NCBI GenBank assembly: GCA_958421655.1
Contig: CATZMG010000055.1
Span: 1 to 15,565, forward strand
Source: an uncultured Collinsella sp.
GTDB taxonomy: Bacteria > Actinomycetota > Coriobacteriia > Coriobacteriales > Coriobacteriaceae
DNA: 15,565 nucleotides
Direction: 5' to 3'
Part shown: positions 12,527 to 15,565 of the stretch, one piece after another
How positions within the stretch are numbered: the stretch's first letter is position 1
Layout of the letters: each line of letters begins with the position of its first letter
Position numbers and translations under genes: made by a program
The notes under the pieces: model-generated
What the model saw: only the letters and a program-made list of their open reading frames with translations
Told to the model about the DNA's origin: nothing
Databases searched by the model: none

Positions 12527-13957
12527 ATGGCTCTTTGGGGCGGTCGTTTTGAGGCAGGCGTGGCCGAGGTCACGCAGGAGTTTGGTGCGTCGCTGCCGGT
12601 CGACAAACATCTCTATAAGCAGGATATCGCCGGCTCTAAGGCGCATGCCAAAATGCTGGCGGCTCAGGGCATCATCAGTGCCGAGGACGAGCAGGCGATT
12701 GCCGAGGGCCTGACCGGAATCGAACAGGATATCGATGCCGGCAACTTCACCTTCGACATCAACGACGAAGACATTCATATGTCCATCGAGAGCGAGCTGA
12801 CGCGTCGCATCGGCGAGGCCGGTAAGCGCTTGCATACCGGGCGTTCGCGCAACGACCAGGTGGCGACCGACACACGCCTGGGCGTCAAGGCGCTGGCCAA
12901 GGAGCTCATGGAGGCCAATCTTGAGCTGCGCCATGTGCTGGTGGATGCGGCCAAGAAGTACGACAAGGTGATTCTGCCGGGCTACACGCACATGCAGCAC
13001 GCTCAGCCCGTGCTGCTGTCGCATCATCTGCTGGCGTATTCCTGGATGTTCGCGCGCGACTTTACGCGCCTGAAGGCCGCCTTTGATGCCGCCGACAACT
13101 GCCCGTTGGGTGCTGCCGCGCTTGCCGGTACGAGCTATCCGCTCGATCGTCAGATGACGGCTGCCGAGCTTGGCTTTGCGGGCGTGATTCCCAACTCGCT
13201 CGATGCGGTTTCCGACCGCGATTTCCTGCTCGATCTGCATTACGCCGGCTCCGTCATGGCCATGCACCTGTCGCGTCTTTCCGAGGAGATCGTGCTGTGG
13301 TCGAGCTCCGAATTTGGCTTTATCACGCTTTCCGACTCGTACTCCACCGGCTCGTCTATCATGCCTCAGAAGAAGAACCCCGACTTTGCCGAGCTTATCC
13401 GCGGCAAGAGCGGCCGAGTCTATGGCAACCTGGTGCAGCTGCTCGTGACCATGAAGGGCTTGCCGCTCGCCTATAACAAGGACTTGCAGGAGGACAAGGA
13501 GGGTGCGCTCGATACCGCCCATACGCTCATGCAGTGCCTGTCCGTTATGGCCGGTATGATTTCGACCTGGACCGTCAACGAGGATGCCATGGCGCGCGAG
13601 TGTGGCGTGGGGCACCTTGCCGCTACCGATGTTGCCGATTACCTGGCTAAGCGTGGTCTGCCGTTCCGCGAGGCACATGCCGTGGTGGGCCATCTGGTCC
13701 TGATGTGTGAGAAGCGTGGCTGCAATCTTGAGGACCTGCCGTTTGAGGTGTTCCAGGAGGCAAGCCCGCTCTTTGAGCACGACATTACCGAGGCGCTCGA
13801 CATCCCCTCAATTGTCGCCGCGCGTACGACCGAGGGCGGTACCGCCCCTGCCGCCGTTGCCGTGCAGCTTGAGCGCGCCGAGGCACAGCTCGTGGCCGAC
13901 GAGGGCGTGTTTGGATCGCTGACCAAGGTCGTCGAGATGGGCCACGGGGTAAAGTAA
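12527..13957 (+). CDS. argH: Argininosuccinate lyase
   Basis: A 476-residue fumarase/aspartase-superfamily lyase that splits argininosuccinate to arginine and fumarate, the last arginine step. WGGRF (4-8) is the usual N-terminus. TGRSRNDQVATD (104-115), GYTHMQHAQP (152-161, with the catalytic-region His) and the superfamily signature GSSIMPQKKNPD (275-286, catalytic serine loop) are intact. It forms homotetramers in the family. ATG 12527 is chosen because the protein then starts at MALWGGRF and AAAGGGG lies 8 bases upstream. No strong promoter is obvious; a small hairpin ATCGC/GCGAT (12459-12472) lies in the 5' region. It follows argG but is separated from it by a terminator. Confidence 0.97.
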   Translation: MALWGGRFEAGVAEVTQEFGASLPVDKHLYKQDIAGSKAHAKMLAAQGIISAEDEQAIAEGLTGIEQDIDAGNFTFDINDEDIHMSIESELTRRIGEAGKRLHTGRSRNDQVATDTRLGVKALAKELMEANLELRHVLVDAAKKYDKVILPGYTHMQHAQPVLLSHHLLAYSWMFARDFTRLKAAFDAADNCPLGAAALAGTSYPLDRQMTAAELGFAGVIPNSLDAVSDRDFLLDLHYAGSVMAMHLSRLSEEIVLWSSSEFGFITLSDSYSTGSSIMPQKKNPDFAELIRGKSGRVYGNLVQLLVTMKGLPLAYNKDLQEDKEGALDTAHTLMQCLSVMAGMISTWTVNEDAMARECGVGHLAATDVADYLAKRGLPFREAHAVVGHLVLMCEKRGCNLEDLPFEVFQEASPLFEHDITEALDIPSIVAARTTEGGTAPAAVAVQLERAEAQLVADEGVFGSLTKVVEMGHGVK

Positions 13958-14009
13958 GGGTTTGGCCGAAGCCGTTTTTGCCATTTATTGAGGAATCATT
14001 TTTTGCTTT

Positions 14010-14041
14010 ACGGGCGTCTGCTGATGTGGGCGTCCGTATTT
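14010..14041 (+). terminator. Terminator after argH
   Basis: As RNA, ACGGGCGTCTGC (14010-14021) pairs with GTGGGCGTCCGT (14026-14037) through 12 positions including four G-U pairs around TGAT. It is followed by ATTTTGTTG. The wobble pairs mean it is a good hairpin only on the + strand, the argH strand. Confidence 0.7.
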
Positions 14042-14250
14042 TGTTGCTATGGGGGAGGGGCTTGTCGAGAAGTTCTGTAGGACCTTTGGGCAGGTTGTGA
14101 AGGGGGTACGTTCGCGGGCGGCAACCGACCGTCTGCTCGGTTCGATGCGGTTGATGGGCGGTCGGATGGTACTCTAGTCGGGCTTCGAAACAGAAGTGAC
14201 ACATATGGAGCGCTTTAATAAATTGTAGCGATTCAATAAACAGCTTTTTG

Positions 14251-14279
14251 TTTAACTGCAGCTAAAACTCTGTTACGAT
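14251..14279 (+). promoter_or_regulatory. Candidate ndk promoter
   Basis: TTTAAC (14251-14256) and TACGAT (14274-14279) are separated by exactly 17 bases in an AT-rich stretch about 64 bases before the ndk start codon. It is the only reasonable sigma-A-like pair in the spacer. Confidence 0.5.
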
Positions 14280-14342
14280 GCAGTCCAGGCGGGTGCCGGA
14301 ATGGGACTTGGGCACGCGCGAACCTACTTGAAAGGCTACCTT

Positions 14343-14747
14343 ATGGCTATCGAGAAGACCTTCATCATGATTAAGCCCGACGCCGTGCGCGATCGCAAGA
14401 TCGGCGAGATCGTTGCTCGCATTGAGCGTAGCGGCCTTGTCATCGAGCGCATGGAGATGACCACGCTCGAGCGCGCTACCGTCGAGGAGCACTACGCTCA
14501 CCTGGCCGACAAGCCCTTCTTTGGCGGTCTGTGCGACTTTATGACGAGCGGTCCGGTCGTCAAGATGGTCGTTTCCGGTCTTTCCGCCGTCTCCAAGATG
14601 CGCACTCTCATGGGCGCTACCAATCCGCTTGACGCTGCTCCTGGCACCATCCGCGGCGACTTTGCCGTCGATGTCAACGCCAACGTGATCCACGGCTCCG
14701 ACTGCCTGGAGAACGCCGAAATCGAGATTAAGCGCTTCTTTGGCTAA
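14343..14747 (+). CDS. ndk: Nucleoside diphosphate kinase
   Basis: A 134-residue cytoplasmic enzyme that passes the gamma phosphate of ATP to other (d)NDPs through a phosphohistidine, balancing NTP pools. IMIKPDAV (8-15) is the conserved first strand, RTLMGATNP (87-95) and GTIRGDFA (101-108) are the nucleotide-binding stretches, and the catalytic histidine is His117 in NVIHGSD (signature complete). Length is that of the usual bacterial hexamer or tetramer form. GAAAGG about 8 bases upstream sets the start. It is a single-gene unit with its own promoter and a strong terminator, converging on rpiB. Confidence 0.98.
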   Translation: MAIEKTFIMIKPDAVRDRKIGEIVARIERSGLVIERMEMTTLERATVEEHYAHLADKPFFGGLCDFMTSGPVVKMVVSGLSAVSKMRTLMGATNPLDAAPGTIRGDFAVDVNANVIHGSDCLENAEIEIKRFFG

Positions 14748-14785
14748 ACCAGCTTTGACTCCTTAAAGCTGTTAGCGTGTGGCTT

Positions 14786-14820
14786 GGGCGCCGCGGAACT
14801 CCATCCGCGGCGCCCTTTTT
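14786..14820 (+). terminator. Intrinsic terminator of ndk
   Basis: GGGCGCCGCGGA (14786-14797) pairs perfectly with TCCGCGGCGCCC (14804-14815) around ACTCCA, followed by five T and ATT. It is a textbook terminator 38 bases past the ndk stop. Confidence 0.95.
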
Positions 14821-14826
14821 ATTCCG

Positions 14827-14857
14827 GTAGATTTTTGGTAACTGCTTAGAAATCTAC
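14827..14857. repeat. 8-bp inverted repeat between two terminators
   Basis: GTAGATTT (14827-14834) and AAATCTAC (14850-14857) are perfect complements 15 bases apart, lying between the ndk and rpiB terminators. They may add a second weak stop for rpiB transcripts, whose terminator tail runs into it. Confidence 0.5.
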
Positions 14858-14862
14858 TAAAG

Positions 14863-14896
14863 AGCCCCGCCCAGATGTTTCTTCCGGGCGGGGGCT
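14863..14896 (-). terminator. Terminator of rpiB
   Basis: AGCCCCGCCC (14863-14872) pairs with GGGCGGGGGCT (14886-14896, one extra G) around a 13-base loop. On the - strand it is followed by CTTTAGTAGATTTC, moderately T-rich, 27 bases past the rpiB stop. Confidence 0.8.
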
Positions 14897-14923
14897 GGCG
14901 TTAGCGTATGGCTTTGTAGGTCT

Positions 14924-15391
14924 TTAAGCCTCGTCGACGACCTTGAGTCCACGGGTCTGGTCGATCTCGTTGAGGAGATTGACGCGACGCTCGTGGCGGC
15001 CGCCCTCAAACTCGGCGTCGAGCCACTCGTCGACGATCATCTTGGCGAGCTCGGAGCCCACGACGCGGGCACCAAAGGCGAGTACGTTGGTGTTGTTGTG
15101 CATGCGCGAGAGCTTAGCGCTGAAGGGTTCGGAGCACACGACGGCGCGTACGCCCTCGACCTTGTTGGCAGCCAGGCTAATCCCGACGCCGGTGCCGCAG
15201 ATCAGGATGCCCAGGTCGACGTCGCCGTTGGCAACGGCCTTACCCACCTTGTAGCCGGCGATGGGGTAATCGAAGCTCTCGGAGGTGTCGGTGCCATAGT
15301 TCACGACCTCGCAGCCGCGCTCCTTCAGGTGCTCGGAGATGATGTTCTTGAGCTCAACGGCGGCATGGTCGTTGCCGATACCAATCTTCAT
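14924..15391 (-). CDS. rpiB: Ribose-5-phosphate isomerase B (RpiB/LacAB family)
   Basis: A 155-residue isomerase that interconverts ribose 5-phosphate and ribulose 5-phosphate in the non-oxidative pentose phosphate pathway. GNDHAAVELK (6-15) carries the phosphate/substrate Asp-His, YGTDTSESFDYP (32-43) is conserved, Cys65 in ICGTGVGIS (64-72) is the expected catalytic base, and HNNTNVLAFGARVVG (98-112) is the second substrate loop. Length fits RpiB. The family also includes galactose-6-phosphate isomerase subunits and allose-6-phosphate isomerase; a lone gene without lac neighbours favours RpiB. AGAGGA about 8 bases upstream sets the start. It converges on ndk behind its own terminator. Confidence 0.93.
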   Translation of the reverse strand: MKIGIGNDHAAVELKNIISEHLKERGCEVVNYGTDTSESFDYPIAGYKVGKAVANGDVDLGILICGTGVGISLAANKVEGVRAVVCSEPFSAKLSRMHNNTNVLAFGARVVGSELAKMIVDEWLDAEFEGGRHERRVNLLNEIDQTRGLKVVDEA

Positions 15392-15472
15392 GAGTGGTTC
15401 CTCTCTGGTCCGTGCGGCGGAATTGCTAAAGGTTTTACCGCGTTCGACTGCATGATAGCGCGACTTTTGTGT

Positions 15473-15491
15473 AAACGCTCGGGCGTTTTTT
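15473..15491. terminator. Small hairpin with T run upstream of rpiB
   Basis: AAACGC (15473-15478) pairs with GCGTTT (15483-15488) around TCGG, followed on the + strand by three more T. No + strand gene ends nearby, so as a terminator it would have nothing to stop; on the - strand it lies between a possible gene end and rpiB. A role as operator or 5' leader structure of rpiB is possible. Confidence 0.4.
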
Positions 15492-15519
15492 GGTCAAACG
15501 CTTTAGCATGCAACAAGAC

Positions 15520-15565
15520 TTACTTCTCATGAATTAATGCCGTCAGTTTGCGCTTGAACGCCGTC
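15520..15565 (-). CDS. Possible 3' end of a gene entering from the right (partial)
   Basis: On the - strand the last bases of the window read TAFKRKLTALIHEK and a TAA stop at 15520-15522. The frame has plausible codons and lies ahead of rpiB on the same strand. With 14 residues there is no way to name it, and another frame is also open for 12 codons, so this is a tentative call. Confidence 0.35.
   Translation of the reverse strand, partial: TAFKRKLTALIHEK

Larger units (their letters stand above)
13958..14342. other. 385-base spacer between argH and ndk
   Basis: This holds a weak hairpin right after argH (GGC-CGAA-GCC then GTTTTT, 13964-13979), the argH terminator at 14010-14041, a G-rich stretch of unknown role (14050-14180) with CCGACCG/CGGTCGG (14125-14131, 14159-14165), an AT-rich stretch, and the ndk promoter. 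A 43-codon frame at 14049-14177 has no ribosome site and I do not call it. Confidence 0.6.

Noticed and set aside
12311..13780. 489-codon - strand frame opposite argH
   Set aside because: argH is complete on the + strand with its signature; the - frame shows no domain.
14049..14177. 43-codon + frame in the argH-ndk spacer
   Set aside because: No ribosome site, start lies on the terminator tail, and composition is unlike a gene.
1..15565. CRISPR array, insertion sequence, prophage or defence system
   Set aside because: No regularly spaced direct repeats, no transposase or integrase motifs and no nuclease/helicase defence genes are present; the gene content is housekeeping.

Overview
The window reads as ordinary chromosome from a high-GC, Gram-positive, probably anaerobic bacterium. 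Gene style (GTG/CTG/GCC-rich codons, AAGGAG-type ribosome sites), a short-form ThiC, an actinobacterial-style DNA polymerase I and gene content suggest a gut Coriobacteriia, most likely Collinsella or a close relative. The genus is an inference from protein style; no rRNA is present to prove it.

Layout, left to right. (1) The last codons of an unidentified + gene and its terminator. (2) An SGNH/GDSL esterase (+) facing thiD (-), with a perfect 18-bp hairpin between them. (3) thiC (-), led by a TPP riboswitch whose 3' end contains the thiC ribosome site; thiD lies downstream of it behind its own -10 box. (4) A one-span membrane protein of unknown function (+), divergent from thiC. (5) yaaA (-) and an M18 aminopeptidase (-), separated by a long hairpin with a T tract. 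(6) polA (+) and a Cof-type HAD phosphatase (-), converging on a 195-bp quasi-palindrome that includes the end of the HAD gene. (7) The arginine genes argG and argH (+). Ahead of argG is a 24-codon reading frame with a strong ribosome site, ending in an arginine-dense stretch with three consecutive CGA codons. Between argG and argH lie hairpins, a strong terminator and a possible 56-residue small protein. (8) ndk (+) and rpiB (-), converging on back-to-back terminators, then a possible 3' end of another - strand gene at the right edge.

How the genes work together. thiC and thiD make and phosphorylate the pyrimidine half of thiamin, with thiC controlled by its product TPP. argG and argH are the last two steps of arginine synthesis; the terminator between them suggests that they are separate transcription units, with argG probably tuned by arginine supply through the leader peptide. 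The remaining genes are housekeeping functions: DNA repair synthesis, nucleotide balance, pentose phosphate isomerisation, peptide turnover and peroxide stress.

The two observations most worth following are the arginine leader peptide with its mutually exclusive RNA pairings upstream of argG, and the 195-bp inverted structure between polA and the HAD gene. No mobile element genes, CRISPR array, tRNA or rRNA were seen.
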